NCBI GenBank assembly: GCA_027658995.1
Contig: JAQDQK010000025.1
Span: forward strand, 1 to 45,360
Length of the DNA stretch: 45,360 nt
Source: Propionibacteriaceae bacterium AM104-82
Lineage (GTDB): Bacteria > Actinomycetota > Actinomycetes > Propionibacteriales > Propionibacteriaceae
Direction of reading: 5' to 3'
Part shown: piece by piece, positions 8,872-19,858 of the stretch
Position numbering within the stretch: the stretch's first letter is position 1
How the letters are laid out: every line of letters begins with the position of its first letter
The notes under the pieces: generated by a model
Seen by the model: the letters and a program-made list of their open reading frames with translations, nothing else
Databases searched by the model: none
What the model was told of the DNA's origin: nothing
Translations under genes and position numbers: made by a program

Positions 8872-9888
8872 ATGAACATGCGCCGTCGCACCCTGCTCGG
8901 TTCCCTGCTCGCCGTCCCCGCCGTCGGCGTCCTCGCCGCCTGTGGCGATGACAAGCCAGCCGCTGGAGGCTCCGAGAAGCCCGGGGAGCTGACCCCCATC
9001 ACCTACGGCTACATTCCCGACTTCAACGGCACCAGCCTGCTCGCGATCGCCAACGATCAGAAGCTGTGGGAGAAGCACGGGCTGAAGGCCGACCTGAAGT
9101 CGTTCACCAACGGCCCGCTGCAGATCCAGGCGATCGGCACCGGCGACCTGCAGTTCGGCTACATCGGCCCCGGCGCCATGTGGCTGCCCGCATCCGGCAA
9201 GGCCAAGCTGCTGACGATCAACGGCGTCGGCCAGGCCGACCGCGTGATCGCGCAGCCCGGCATCAACTCGATCCAGGACCTGAAGGGCAAGAAGGTCGCC
9301 ATCCCCGAGGGCACCTCTGGCGACATGATCGTCCAGCTCGCCCTCGAGCAGGCAGGCATGACCATGGATGACATCGAGAAGGTCGCCATGGACGCCGCGA
9401 CCGTCGTGTCGGCGTTCGCGTCGAAGGACGTCGACGCCGCGGGCATCTGGTACCCGATGATCGACACCATCAAGCAGCAGGTCCCCGACCTCGTCGAGCT
9501 TGCCAAGAACACCGACTTCGTCGACGTCATGCAGTTCCCCAACGTGATGGTCACCGGCGAGGACTACGCGGAGAAGAACAAGGAGACCACCATCAAGGTG
9601 CTCAAGGTGCTGCGCGACGCCATGGACTACCGCGTGGACAACCTCGACGCCACCGTCGAACTGGTCGCCAAGATGAACGCCGCGGAGGTCGATGCCATCA
9701 AGGCTGACGCCTCCAACGGCAAGTACTACAAGGCCGCCGAGCTCGACAAGCTGACCGAGGACGGCACCATCGACACGTGGCTGACTGCCATGAACAAGTT
9801 CTTCGAGACCAACGGCAAGATCGAGGGCACCCCGGTGGCGCCCAAGGACTTCTACGTGGGCGACCTGTTCGTCGAGGCGGGTAAGTGA
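8872..9888 (+). CDS. ABC substrate-binding lipoprotein (NMT1/SsuA-like)
   Basis: A 338-residue extracytoplasmic solute-binding protein. A basic start (MNMRRR), hydrophobic core and lipobox LAAC at about residues 22-25 mark it as a lipoprotein. The mature domain has the fold signature of NMT1/SsuA-type proteins (TYGYIPDF, GDLQFGYIGPGAMW, DLKGKKVAIPEGTSGD). It would capture the substrate for the permease/ATPase encoded upstream. The start follows an AAGAGGA ribosome site. The stop overlaps the first sulfatase start (GTGA). Such proteins bind sulfonates, sulfate esters, nitrate or pyrimidine precursors; the context favours a sulfate ester. Confidence 0.9.
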   Translation: MNMRRRTLLGSLLAVPAVGVLAACGDDKPAAGGSEKPGELTPITYGYIPDFNGTSLLAIANDQKLWEKHGLKADLKSFTNGPLQIQAIGTGDLQFGYIGPGAMWLPASGKAKLLTINGVGQADRVIAQPGINSIQDLKGKKVAIPEGTSGDMIVQLALEQAGMTMDDIEKVAMDAATVVSAFASKDVDAAGIWYPMIDTIKQQVPDLVELAKNTDFVDVMQFPNVMVTGEDYAEKNKETTIKVLKVLRDAMDYRVDNLDATVELVAKMNAAEVDAIKADASNGKYYKAAELDKLTEDGTIDTWLTAMNKFFETNGKIEGTPVAPKDFYVGDLFVEAGK

Positions 9889-11396
9889 CCGCTCCCAAGA
9901 ACGTCATCTTCTTCCTGACCGATCAGCACCGGGCGGACACGCTCGGCGCGTACGGCAACCAGGTAGCCCGGACGGGGCACCTGGACGCGCTGGCCGCGTC
10001 GGGCACCCGGTTCGACCGGTGGTACACCCCGACGGCGATCTGCACGCCAGCGCGCGCCAGCCTGCTGACCGGGATGGCGCCGTTCAGGCACAAGCTGCTC
10101 GCCAACTACGAGCGCAACGTCGGGTACCAGGAGGACCTCCGGGAAGGCCAGTTCACCTTCTCGGAGGCCCTCCGGGGCGCCGGCTACAACTGCGGCCTGA
10201 TCGGCAAGTGGCACGTCGGCACCAACAAGGAACGCGACGCGTTCGGCTTCGACGGTGCCCAACTGCACGGCTGGCACAACCCGGTCGAGCATCCCGACTA
10301 CCTCGCCTATCTCGAGGAGCGGGGCCTTCCTGGCTACGAGATCAGCGACCAGATGCGCGGCACGCTGCCTAACGGCGGCCCAGGCAACCTGCTCGCGGCG
10401 CGGCTGCACCAGCCCGTCGAGGCGACCTTTGAGCACTACCTCGCCGACCGGACCATCGAGTTGTTGCGCCGCTACGCCGCGGAGCAGCGCGACACGGGTC
10501 GCCCGTTCTTCCTGGCGCTGCACTACTTCGGCCCGCACCTGCCCTACATCGTCCCCGACGCGTACTTCGACATGTTCGACCCCGATCAGATCGAGCTGCC
10601 CAAGTCGGTGGCCGAGACGTTCGCGTCGAAGCCCCCCGTGCAGAAGAACTACTCGGCGCACTGGACCTTCGACAGCATGAGCGAGGCGGAGAGCCGCAAG
10701 CTGATCGCCGTCTACTGGGGCTATGTGACGCTGATCGACGAGCAGATCGGACGGGTGCTCGCGGTCGCAGAGGAGCTCGGCCTGATGGACTCGACGGCGT
10801 TCTTGTTCAGCTCCGACCACGGCGAGTTCACGGGCGCGCACCGGCTGCACGACAAGGGCCCGGCCATGTACGAGGACATCTACCGCACCGCTGGCATCGT
10901 CCGGCTTCCCGGGGCGCCGGAGGGTCAGGTCCGACGCGAGTTCGTCAGCCTGCTCGACTGCACCGCGACCATCCTTGACTGGTGTGGCCTCGACCCGGCC
11001 CCCGCGGTCGACTCGCGCTCGCTGGTGCCGCTGGTCAGGGGCGAGGATCCCGACTGGGACGACGACATCGTCTGCGAGTTCCACGGCCACCACTTCCCCC
11101 TGCCGCAGCGGATGATCCGCTCCGACAGGTACAAGCTGGTCGTCAACCCGGAGTCCGTCAACGAGTTGTACGACCTGGTCGTCGACCCGGACGAACTGCT
11201 CAACCGGTACACGCATCCCGAGATGGCCGCCGTCCGCCAGGACCTGCTGCAGCGGCTCTACACGCGGCTGCGGGACCGGGGGGACAATTTCTACCATTGG
11301 ATGACGTCGATGTTCGACGTCGGAGGAGTCGACTACGACCCGAGCATGTCGGGCCTGGATGAGTCGACCTACGCGCCCGAGGAGGCAGCCAGATGA
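9885..11396 (+). CDS. Sulfatase (arylsulfatase/alkaline-phosphatase superfamily)
   Basis: A 503-residue type I sulfatase that hydrolyses sulfate esters. The modification motif CTPARASLLTG begins at Cys53, which must be converted to formylglycine. Metal ligands are seen in FLTDQHR (near residue 11) and SSDHGEFTG. Because the residue after CTP is Ala, the CxPxR core for cysteine-type maturation is kept; the maturing enzyme (FGE) is not in this window. No signal peptide is visible, so it probably acts in the cytoplasm on imported substrate. The GTG start overlaps the binding-protein stop by 4 nt. The exact substrate is not readable. Confidence 0.92.
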   Translation: MTAPKNVIFFLTDQHRADTLGAYGNQVARTGHLDALAASGTRFDRWYTPTAICTPARASLLTGMAPFRHKLLANYERNVGYQEDLREGQFTFSEALRGAGYNCGLIGKWHVGTNKERDAFGFDGAQLHGWHNPVEHPDYLAYLEERGLPGYEISDQMRGTLPNGGPGNLLAARLHQPVEATFEHYLADRTIELLRRYAAEQRDTGRPFFLALHYFGPHLPYIVPDAYFDMFDPDQIELPKSVAETFASKPPVQKNYSAHWTFDSMSEAESRKLIAVYWGYVTLIDEQIGRVLAVAEELGLMDSTAFLFSSDHGEFTGAHRLHDKGPAMYEDIYRTAGIVRLPGAPEGQVRREFVSLLDCTATILDWCGLDPAPAVDSRSLVPLVRGEDPDWDDDIVCEFHGHHFPLPQRMIRSDRYKLVVNPESVNELYDLVVDPDELLNRYTHPEMAAVRQDLLQRLYTRLRDRGDNFYHWMTSMFDVGGVDYDPSMSGLDESTYAPEEAAR

Positions 11397-12835
11397 CAAG
11401 GCCGAACATCGTGTTCGTGATGTCGGACGACCACGCCGCGCACGCGATCTCCGCGTACGGGAGCAGGGTCAACTCGACGCCGAACATCGACCGGATCGCC
11501 ACCCAGGGGGCGCGGCTCGACGCGGTGTACTGCACCAACTCGATCTGCACCCCGTCGCGGGCGACGATCCTGACGGGCGCCTACAGCCATGTCAACGGGG
11601 CCTGCTCGATCTACTCCGAGTTCGACTACCGCGTGCCGACGTTCGCCGAGGTGCTGCACGACTCGGGCTACCAGACGGCGCTGTACGGCAAGTGGCACCT
11701 CGGGGTCACGCCCAAGGCGAACCCGCAGGGCTTCGACGACTGGCGCATCTTCCCGGACCAGGGCGAGTACGTCGACCCGCTGATGTACGGCCCGGACGGC
11801 GAGGAGCGCGTCGAGGGCTACGCCACCGACATCGTCACCGATCTCAGCCTCGGCTTCCTCAACGCCGTCGACCGGGAGCGCCCGTTCGCGCTGCTCGTCC
11901 ATCACAAGGCGCCGCACCGTCCGTGGGTGCCGCACCCCCGGCACGCCGAGCTGTACCCGGTGGGGTCGATCCCCGAGCCGGAGACGATGTGGGACGACCA
12001 CGCGTCGATGAGCCGGGTCGTGCAGGACGTGAGGATGACGCTGGACGACCTCACCCTCGCCGACGTCAAGGAGCCGGTCCCCTCCGACCTGGAGGGCGAC
12101 GAGCGCTGGCGCGAGCGGTCGAGTTGGAAGTACCAGCGCTACATGCGCGACTACCTGCAGACGATCCAGGCCATCGACGACTCGGTCGGCACGCTGCTCG
12201 ACTGGCTGGACGCGGAGGGGCTGGCCGAGAACACGGTGGTCGTCTACACCTCCGACCAGGGCTTCTTCCTGGGCGACCACGGCTGGTTCGACAAGCGACT
12301 GATGTTCGACGAGTCGCTGACGATGCCGATGCTGATGCGCTGGCCCGCCGAGATCGAGCCGGGCTCGCACGTCGAGGCGATGATCACCAACGTCGACTTC
12401 GCAGCGACCTTCCTCGACATGGCTGGCGAGTCGGCCGAGGCGCTGCCCGCCCAGCAGGGCCGCAGCTTCCGTCCGCTGCTGCGAGGCGAGACCGTCGAAG
12501 ACTGGCCGCAGTCGATGTACTACCGCTATTGGGAGCACGACGACCCGGAGCACCACGCCCCCGCGCACTACGGCGTGCGGACGGCGACGCACAAGTTCAT
12601 CCACTACTACAACGACGGGCTGGGTACGCCCGGGTCGTCGGACCGGGTGATGCCGAGCGAGTTCGAACTGTACGACCTGGTCGCCGACCCTGCCGAACTG
12701 ACCAACGTTGCCGACGACCCGTCCTACGCGGAGATCCGACGCGACCTCGAGGCCGAGTTGGCCCGGCTGCAGGAGCTCTACGGCGACCGCCCGTACGAGG
12801 GCCCGGACACCCCGCGCCTCGACTGGTCCGTCTGA
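11393..12835 (+). CDS. Sulfatase, second copy in operon
   Basis: A 480-residue type I sulfatase only distantly similar to the preceding one. The formylglycine motif CTPSRATILTG starts at Cys52, and metal-binding residues occur in VMSDDHAAH and YTSDQGFFLGDHG. Its layout resembles glycan-type sulfatases (iduronate- or glucosamine-sulfatase branch), including KWHLG and HHKAPHRPWVPHP. It lacks a signal peptide. The ATG overlaps the previous stop (ATGA), so the two sulfatases are probably made together and may remove two different sulfates from one imported molecule. A terminator follows. Confidence 0.92.
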   Translation: MTRPNIVFVMSDDHAAHAISAYGSRVNSTPNIDRIATQGARLDAVYCTNSICTPSRATILTGAYSHVNGACSIYSEFDYRVPTFAEVLHDSGYQTALYGKWHLGVTPKANPQGFDDWRIFPDQGEYVDPLMYGPDGEERVEGYATDIVTDLSLGFLNAVDRERPFALLVHHKAPHRPWVPHPRHAELYPVGSIPEPETMWDDHASMSRVVQDVRMTLDDLTLADVKEPVPSDLEGDERWRERSSWKYQRYMRDYLQTIQAIDDSVGTLLDWLDAEGLAENTVVVYTSDQGFFLGDHGWFDKRLMFDESLTMPMLMRWPAEIEPGSHVEAMITNVDFAATFLDMAGESAEALPAQQGRSFRPLLRGETVEDWPQSMYYRYWEHDDPEHHAPAHYGVRTATHKFIHYYNDGLGTPGSSDRVMPSEFELYDLVADPAELTNVADDPSYAEIRRDLEAELARLQELYGDRPYEGPDTPRLDWSV

Positions 12836-12843
12836 GCGTCGCG

Positions 12844-12870
12844 GCGGCCCCGTCCTCGTTACGGGGCCGC
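12844..12870. terminator. Bidirectional terminator-like hairpin
   Basis: GCGGCCCCGT (12844-12853) and ACGGGGCCGC (12861-12870) form a perfect 10-bp stem with loop CCTCGTT. It follows the sulfatase operon and overlaps the stop codon of the convergent transglutaminase-like gene, so it can serve both. Confidence 0.7.
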
Positions 12871-13719
12871 CTCCCCACGGGCCGGCAGCGCCTCGACGGC
12901 CGCGGGTCCGCCGAGCGGGTCGAGGCGCGTCACCTCCGCGCCGGGGTGAAGCCGCTCGTCTTCGAGATAGAGCGCGACCGCCTGCTCCTCGTCCGTCACC
13001 AGAAGCGTGGCGAGCCTGTCGATCAACTCCAGGTCGATCGACTCGTCGGGGTTGTCCATGCCGCCCCACACGTCCCACAGCAGCAGTTCGTCCCCCGCCA
13101 GGTGCGCGGCCTCGTAGATCACGTATTCGCGCACGAACTCCGGGCCGGAGATCTCCGGAACGTCGGGACCGACGCCGAAGTTGGAGAGGTCGCGCTCACC
13201 GCGGCGCCACGCCAGCCAGGCCTGCGCTGCCGTCAGGAACGCGCCGTCACCCGACTGATCGAGGTCATGCGGCGAGAAGTCGGCGCCTGCGTCGACGAAC
13301 TCCGGATCGAAGCGTCGCCACCGTCCGTCCTCCCAGACCTCCGCGACCACGTGGTCGGACCACCAGTGGGGCAAGAAGTAGGAGGCGAAGCCGACGCGCG
13401 TGCGGGCCGGGACCCCATGGGAGCGCAGGATCGACACGGCCAGGAGCGAATGGTCCCGGCAGCAGCCCTGGACCCGCTCCCTCGGAGGCCGGGGCTCGGC
13501 GAGGGGCGACCGGTGTCGGGACTGGTCGGCGTCAAGGATCTCGGCGACGGTGCGCAGATGGATCTCTCCCGCCGTCGACGGGTCGAGGTCCTCGGCGCGG
13601 TAGTGGCCGATCACGTTGGTCACCGCCCGGGCGATCGACGCGACGTCGGCCTCGACGGCGCGCACCAGGGTTTCGTGGTGGCGCGGATCCGAGTAGGGCG
13701 AGTGCCGTGCACTGTTCAT
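12859..13719 (-). CDS. Transglutaminase-like domain protein
   Basis: About 286 residues. The transglutaminase-like catalytic triad is visible: Cys in GCCRDHSLLAVS, His in SDHVVAEVW and Asp in RRFDPEF. Bacterial members are usually cysteine proteases or act in a peptide-modifying context rather than true transglutaminases. No signal peptide is seen, so it is probably cytoplasmic. ATG 13719 is the likely start; an in-frame GTG two codons upstream (13725) is an alternative. It lies 33 nt downstream of the ankyrin lipoprotein gene on the same strand and may share its transcript. Substrate unknown. Confidence 0.78.
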   Translation of the reverse strand: MNSARHSPYSDPRHHETLVRAVEADVASIARAVTNVIGHYRAEDLDPSTAGEIHLRTVAEILDADQSRHRSPLAEPRPPRERVQGCCRDHSLLAVSILRSHGVPARTRVGFASYFLPHWWSDHVVAEVWEDGRWRRFDPEFVDAGADFSPHDLDQSGDGAFLTAAQAWLAWRRGERDLSNFGVGPDVPEISGPEFVREYVIYEAAHLAGDELLLWDVWGGMDNPDESIDLELIDRLATLLVTDEEQAVALYLEDERLHPGAEVTRLDPLGGPAAVEALPARGEAAP

Positions 13720-13752
13720 GGACACAGCTTGGCACCTGACATCGTGGGAGGG

Positions 13753-15024
13753 TCAACGACCCTCGGCAAGAACGCTCGCGATCTCGTCGAAGCCCTTGTT
13801 TCGCGCGTGCTGAAGAGCGGTGACGCCCTCCTTGTCTGCGATCGCCGGGTCGGCCCCAGCATCGAGCAGGGCGGTGACGATCTCGATGTAGGGCCGCGAC
13901 CCGTCGCCGAGGATCACGGCCTCGAGCAGCGCCGTCCAGCCGAGGTCGTTGACGTGGTTCACGTCGATGCCTACCTGGACGACCCTGCGCACGTAGTCGA
14001 CGTGGCCGCGTTCGCTGGCCGGGATCACGGAGATGCCGCCGTAGCGGTTCCTGATCGTCATGTCCGGTCCGGCGGGCAGCAGGGCTTCGAGCATGTCCAC
14101 CGAGCCGGTCACACCCGTCACCAGCCAGGGGGTGTCGTGCTGGTCGTCGAGCGCGTCGGCGGAGGCCCCCATCGCGACAAGCACGTCGGCGACGGGTAGG
14201 TGGTCCTCGGTGACGGCGAGCAGCAGGGCCGTGCGACCTCTGACGTCCCGGGCCTCGATGTCGGCCCCGGCGCGCAGCGCGAGGGCGACCATGTCGGCCT
14301 CACCGCCCGTGGCCGCCTCGAGCAGCGTGGTGTCGGGGTCGGCGATGTCGGAGTATTGAGGGATGGCGCTCAGGAAGGCCTCCTGCGCGCGGAGCCCCTT
14401 CTCTGCGGCCATCTGCAACGGCGTCAACTTCTCCTGCCCCGACGGCCTGTCCAGTTCCACGCCTCCCGCGACGAGCACCCGCAGCGTCGTCGCGTACGGG
14501 TAGTCGTCCTTGCCGAGCCACGTCGCCTCATGGATGGCCTGGTAGCCGAGATTGTTGACGTGGTCCCGGTCGATGCCCGCGCGCAGCAGTTCGCCGACCT
14601 CGTGGAAGTGCCCGCGCTCGGCGGCGCGGATCAGTGCGGTGCCGTCGAAGCTGTCCTTGTCGTCGACCGTCGCCCCGTTGGCCAGGGCGAGGCGCAGCAG
14701 GTCGAGGTGCCCCTCGCTCGCCGCGATCAGGTAGGCCGACTGCTGGGTGTCGTCCTTGGCGTTGACGTCGGCCCCCTGCGCGACGAGGTCGGTCGCGGCG
14801 GCGAGATCGCCCGCCAGGAAGGCCTGGCGGAGGGCGGCGTCGGGACCTTCGTCCGGCGTCGACTCACTGGCCTCTGGGGTGGGAGCGGCGCTGGGGGTCG
14901 CCGTCGGGCGGGCGCTCGGTGCGCCGTCGCTCGGGCCAGTCGACGGCGATGGCTCCGGGGTGGAGCATGCCGCGAGCGCGGTGACGGCCAGGACGAAGGC
15001 GGCGGTTCGGAGTCGGTGAGGCAT
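13753..15024 (-). CDS. Ankyrin-repeat lipoprotein
   Basis: A 423-residue secreted lipoprotein: signal peptide with lipobox LAAC at residues 17-20, a Pro/Ser/Thr/Ala-rich linker to about residue 65, then roughly ten ankyrin repeats (for example GHLDLLRLALANGATVDDKD, RGHFHEVGELLRAGIDRDHV) to the C-terminus. Ankyrin repeats bind proteins; here the array would be displayed on the outside of the membrane. A clear ribosome site (AAGGAGA) precedes the ATG at 15024. Bacterial ankyrin lipoproteins are sometimes paired with catalases or proteases; here the downstream neighbour is transglutaminase-like. Partner unknown. Confidence 0.88.
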   Translation of the reverse strand: MPHRLRTAAFVLAVTALAACSTPEPSPSTGPSDGAPSARPTATPSAAPTPEASESTPDEGPDAALRQAFLAGDLAAATDLVAQGADVNAKDDTQQSAYLIAASEGHLDLLRLALANGATVDDKDSFDGTALIRAAERGHFHEVGELLRAGIDRDHVNNLGYQAIHEATWLGKDDYPYATTLRVLVAGGVELDRPSGQEKLTPLQMAAEKGLRAQEAFLSAIPQYSDIADPDTTLLEAATGGEADMVALALRAGADIEARDVRGRTALLLAVTEDHLPVADVLVAMGASADALDDQHDTPWLVTGVTGSVDMLEALLPAGPDMTIRNRYGGISVIPASERGHVDYVRRVVQVGIDVNHVNDLGWTALLEAVILGDGSRPYIEIVTALLDAGADPAIADKEGVTALQHARNKGFDEIASVLAEGR

Positions 15025-15155
15025 GGCGTCTCCTTCTTGGTATACCGGATCAGCCTAGTCGCGGGGTCGCTCACCTCCGGCGCTCCGCGGGGTCGCCCGA
15101 TCGCGCCACCCGCTCACACCGGCGTTAGCGCCCGCTCATTGCTCAGCGCCCCCGG

Positions 15156-15206
15156 CCGCAGACTCCCGACGGCTTCTCCGTCAAGCAGACTCCCGACGGC
15201 TTCGCC
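15156..15206 (+). repeat. Short tandem repeat
   Basis: GCAGACTCCCGACGGCTTC occurs twice, 29 bp apart (15157 and 15186), in the gap 15025-15299. The gap is otherwise without recognisable genes or structures apart from the promoter of the following gene (TAGGGT, 15300-15305). Confidence 0.6.
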
Positions 15207-15311
15207 GCCAGCGACCGCGCCCCGCTCACCGTCGCCCGCTGGTTCTGCCCGCTCCGCCGCAGTCCCCCGTCGATGCCCCGCTCTCGACTCGGCGCTCGGT
15301 AGGGTGATCCG

Positions 15312-15887
15312 GTGCTCACCGCCGTCGATGCCCTCCCCTTCCGTCCGCGGCGGATCGCCATCGCGGGCGTCTCAGGCGTCGGCAAGACCACCCTCGCCGG
15401 CAGGATCGCCGCGATCGTCGGCGCCCCGCACACCGAGATCGACTCGCTCTACCACGGCCCGAACTGGGTTCCGAGGCCGGAATTCCTCGACGACGTGCGC
15501 GCCCTCGTGGCGGCCGAATCGTGGGTGACCGAGTTCCAGTACCGGGTGGCACAGCCGGTGATCGCGGCGCGGATGGACCTGCTCGTCTGGCTCGACCTGC
15601 CCTACTGGCGTGTCAACTTTCCGCGCGTGGTGTGGAGGACGCTCAGCCGACGGGTGACCGGGCGACCGATGTGGAACGGCAACACCGAGGGGCCGCTGCG
15701 TCGGATCTTCACCGACGAGGATCACATCATCCGGTGGTCGGTCACTCACCGCAACCGGGAGCGCGACTCGCTGCCCCGCCTTGTCGAGGCGAAGGGCTGG
15801 ACGACGGTGCGACTCGGCTCCACCCGCGACGTCGAGCGCTGGCTCACCGGCCCGCTGCGCGACGCGATGGCCCGGAAGCGCGCTTGA
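15312..15887 (+). CDS. P-loop NTPase, FlaR/adenylate-kinase-like
   Basis: A 191-residue P-loop protein. Walker A GVSGVGKTT lies at residues 19-27, followed by IDSLYHGPNWVPRPEFLDDV and a lid-like Arg-rich C-terminal half (RTLSRRVTGRP, THRNRERD), as in the small kinase-like proteins annotated as DNA topology modulation protein FlaR or AAA family ATPase. True function is unknown; a nucleoside or small-molecule kinase is plausible. The GTG start is 6 nt after TAGGGT (15300-15305), a leaderless arrangement. Its TGA stop is inside the left arm of a dispersed palindrome (TTGAGCATGTT), so the repeat supplies the stop codon. Confidence 0.8.
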   Translation: MLTAVDALPFRPRRIAIAGVSGVGKTTLAGRIAAIVGAPHTEIDSLYHGPNWVPRPEFLDDVRALVAAESWVTEFQYRVAQPVIAARMDLLVWLDLPYWRVNFPRVVWRTLSRRVTGRPMWNGNTEGPLRRIFTDEDHIIRWSVTHRNRERDSLPRLVEAKGWTTVRLGSTRDVERWLTGPLRDAMARKRA

Positions 15888-16142
15888 GCATGTTCCGACG
15901 CTCGTTGCGCCGCGAGGCCGATGTCAGCGCTCGCAGCCACCCGTTCCTGCACGACGCGGCCCCCGCCGAGGCCGAGACTGCGGCCGAGGCCTCCTCCCAA
16001 TAGCTTCTTCGGCGCTGGGGGCGGCTCATTCCTTGAGCATGTTTGGTAACTCGTTTGCGATTCGAACGTTCAAACACGGCTCAGGGGCCAACGAGCAACC
16101 AAACATGCTCAAATCGAGAACGAGCAGCCGAACATGCTCAAA
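15884..16142. repeat. Palindromic dispersed repeats (TTGAGCATGTTTGG family): one full copy and two half copies
   Basis: A left half lies at 15884-15910 (TTGAGCATGTTCCGACGCTC). A full copy runs from TTGAGCATGTTTGG (16033-16046) to CCAAACATGCTCAA (16099-16112). An extra right half follows at 16116-16142 (ACGAGCAGCC then GAACATGCTCAA). They match the two copies at 3302-3532. The rest of 15888-16194 has no recognisable gene. Confidence 0.85.
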
Positions 16143-16194
16143 CCCCCACCCGCCCGCACGCCAGCCGGCCTCGGCCAAGCCCGGGAAACGGCGA

Positions 16195-18204
<2,010 letters not shown>

Positions 18205-18275
18205 GGAGTCAGCCTAGTGGGCCTGTTGCGTCCCGATTCCCGGGAGCCGCTCGGTGCGTGAGGCACACTGGAGGT

Positions 18276-18881
18276 ATGAGTGAGACCGGGACCCCCCAGA
18301 AGCAGTCGCGCCTAGTCCAGGCGTTCATCGTCGTCGGCGGCCTGCTCGCCCTGATGTGGGCGCTCGAGGGGCTCGACACCGTTACCGCAAACGCGCTGGA
18401 CAACTTCGGCATCGAGCCGCGGAAGCTCAGCGACCTGCCCAACATCCTGTGGGCTCCCCTGCTGCACTTCGGCTGGGGGCACCTGATCGCGAACTCGGTT
18501 CCCTTCCTGGTGCTTGGCGTGGTCACCTACCTGTCCGGGCCCGTCAAGTGGCTCGTCACCACGGTGATCTCGACGATCATCTCCGGCCTCACCGCGTGGC
18601 TCCTCGCGCCGGTTTACAGCTTCACCGCCGGCGCCTCGGGCGTGATCTTCGGCTACCTCACCTACCTGCTTGTCCGAGGCATCTTCTCGCGAAAGGTCGG
18701 CCAGATCGTGATCGCCGTGGTCGTTCTCGCGGTCTACGGCTCCGTGCTGCTCGGCGTCTTCCCGACGGCGGCGGGCGTCAGTTGGCAGGCCCACCTCGGC
18801 GGCGCCATCGGCGGCATCCTCGCGGCCTGGCTGCTGCACAGCCGCGCCCGCAACCGCAAGCCCCAGCAGATGGCCTACTGA
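18276..18881 (+). CDS. Rhomboid family intramembrane serine protease
   Basis: A 201-residue polytopic membrane protein. The rhomboid catalytic Ser is in GASGVIFG (about Ser121) with its partner His in AHLGGAIGG (about 174); the upstream HFGWGHLIANS motif (His64/His69) is also conserved in the family. Rhomboids cut transmembrane substrates within the membrane. The ATG at 18276 lies 6 nt after CACACT (18264-18269), suggesting a leaderless message; the GGAGG next to it is too close to work as a ribosome site. An in-frame GTG at 18258 is a less likely start. It converges with mca, 16 nt away. Confidence 0.9.
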   Translation: MSETGTPQKQSRLVQAFIVVGGLLALMWALEGLDTVTANALDNFGIEPRKLSDLPNILWAPLLHFGWGHLIANSVPFLVLGVVTYLSGPVKWLVTTVISTIISGLTAWLLAPVYSFTAGASGVIFGYLTYLLVRGIFSRKVGQIVIAVVVLAVYGSVLLGVFPTAAGVSWQAHLGGAIGGILAAWLLHSRARNRKPQQMAY

Positions 18882-18897
18882 CCCGCTCGACGGCGGA

Positions 18898-19794
18898 CTA
18901 GATCATGAACTCGGGCACCAGCGGCTGCGGCCGCAGCCCTGAGAACAGGTCGTCCTCCGGAATCATCGTCGGCACCTTCGAGACCACCAACTGGTAGTCC
19001 TCCGTCGGCCACCCCGCCTGCTGGATCGCCAGCGGAACCGCGAACCACGGCCCGTCCGGGTCGATCTGGGTCGCGTGCGCACGCAGGGCCTCGTCGCGGA
19101 TCGGGAAGTACTTGGCGCACTCGATGAAGGTCGTCAGCCTTCCATAGGAGAACGGGTCCTGGTCGAGGTGCGCGAACTGGCAGTCGAGGCCCTGCTCGTG
19201 CATGGCCGACTCGAGTTGCTCGGCGCGCCTGCTGTGGAAGCTCATGTGGTAGTACAGCTTGGCTGGCTGCCAGGCGGGCCCGTGCTCGGGCCACAGGTCC
19301 GGGTCGGCCGCGGCCTTGAACGCCTCGAGCGTGATCCGATGGCACATCACATGGTCTGGATGCGGGTAGCCGCCCTGCTCGTCATAGGTCGTCACGACGT
19401 GCGGGCGGAACTCGCGGATCACCTTCACGAGCGCCCCTGCCGCGACCACCGGGTCGACCAACCCGAACGCGTCGTCAGGCAGCGGCGGCAACGGATCGCC
19501 CTCCGGTAGCCCCGAGTCGACGAACCCGAGCCACACCTGACGAAAGCCCAGCAGGTCGCGGGCCCTCTCCATCTCCCTCGCGCGGATCTCGGAGATGTTG
19601 GCAAGCACCTGCGGGTCGTCGGCGAGTTTGGGGTTCAGCACCGAGCCGCGCTCGCCGCCGGTACACGTCGCCACCATGACCTCGACACCCTCATCGACGT
19701 ACTTCGCGGTCGTCGCCGCGCCCTTGCTCGACTCGTCGTCGGGATGGGCGTGGACGTGCAACAACCGCAACTGGGTGGGCGGCAATCCGGGCAT
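18898..19794 (-). CDS. mca: Mycothiol S-conjugate amidase
   Basis: A 298-residue zinc amidase of the PIG-L family that cleaves mycothiol conjugates, releasing a mercapturic acid for export and recycling the glucosaminyl-inositol. HAHPDDESSKG (metal ligands, residues 15-25), CTGGERGSVLNPKL, FVDSGLPEGDPLPPLP and YPHPDH are hallmarks of Mca and distinguish it from the deacetylase MshB. I chose ATG 19794 rather than the upstream ATG 19827 because a CACAAT hexamer (19802-19807, minus strand) is 7 nt upstream, and 19827 would overlap the divergent gene's promoter. Its presence implies that the host makes mycothiol. The mca / DUF4307 / greA order is conserved in actinobacteria. Confidence 0.9.
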   Translation of the reverse strand: MPGLPPTQLRLLHVHAHPDDESSKGAATTAKYVDEGVEVMVATCTGGERGSVLNPKLADDPQVLANISEIRAREMERARDLLGFRQVWLGFVDSGLPEGDPLPPLPDDAFGLVDPVVAAGALVKVIREFRPHVVTTYDEQGGYPHPDHVMCHRITLEAFKAAADPDLWPEHGPAWQPAKLYYHMSFHSRRAEQLESAMHEQGLDCQFAHLDQDPFSYGRLTTFIECAKYFPIRDEALRAHATQIDPDGPWFAVPLAIQQAGWPTEDYQLVVSKVPTMIPEDDLFSGLRPQPLVPEFMI

Positions 19795-19858
19795 GGTCGG
19801 TATTGTGCCGCAGTCCCTGGTGGGCACCGCCTGGTCGTCTCAGGGCACAATGGGACGC

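Noticed and set aside
11359..14199. A very long plus-strand open frame across the second sulfatase and the two following leftward genes
   Set aside because: It overlaps clear sulfatase, transglutaminase and ankyrin genes in other frames and is Arg/Pro/Ala-rich; a typical high-GC shadow.
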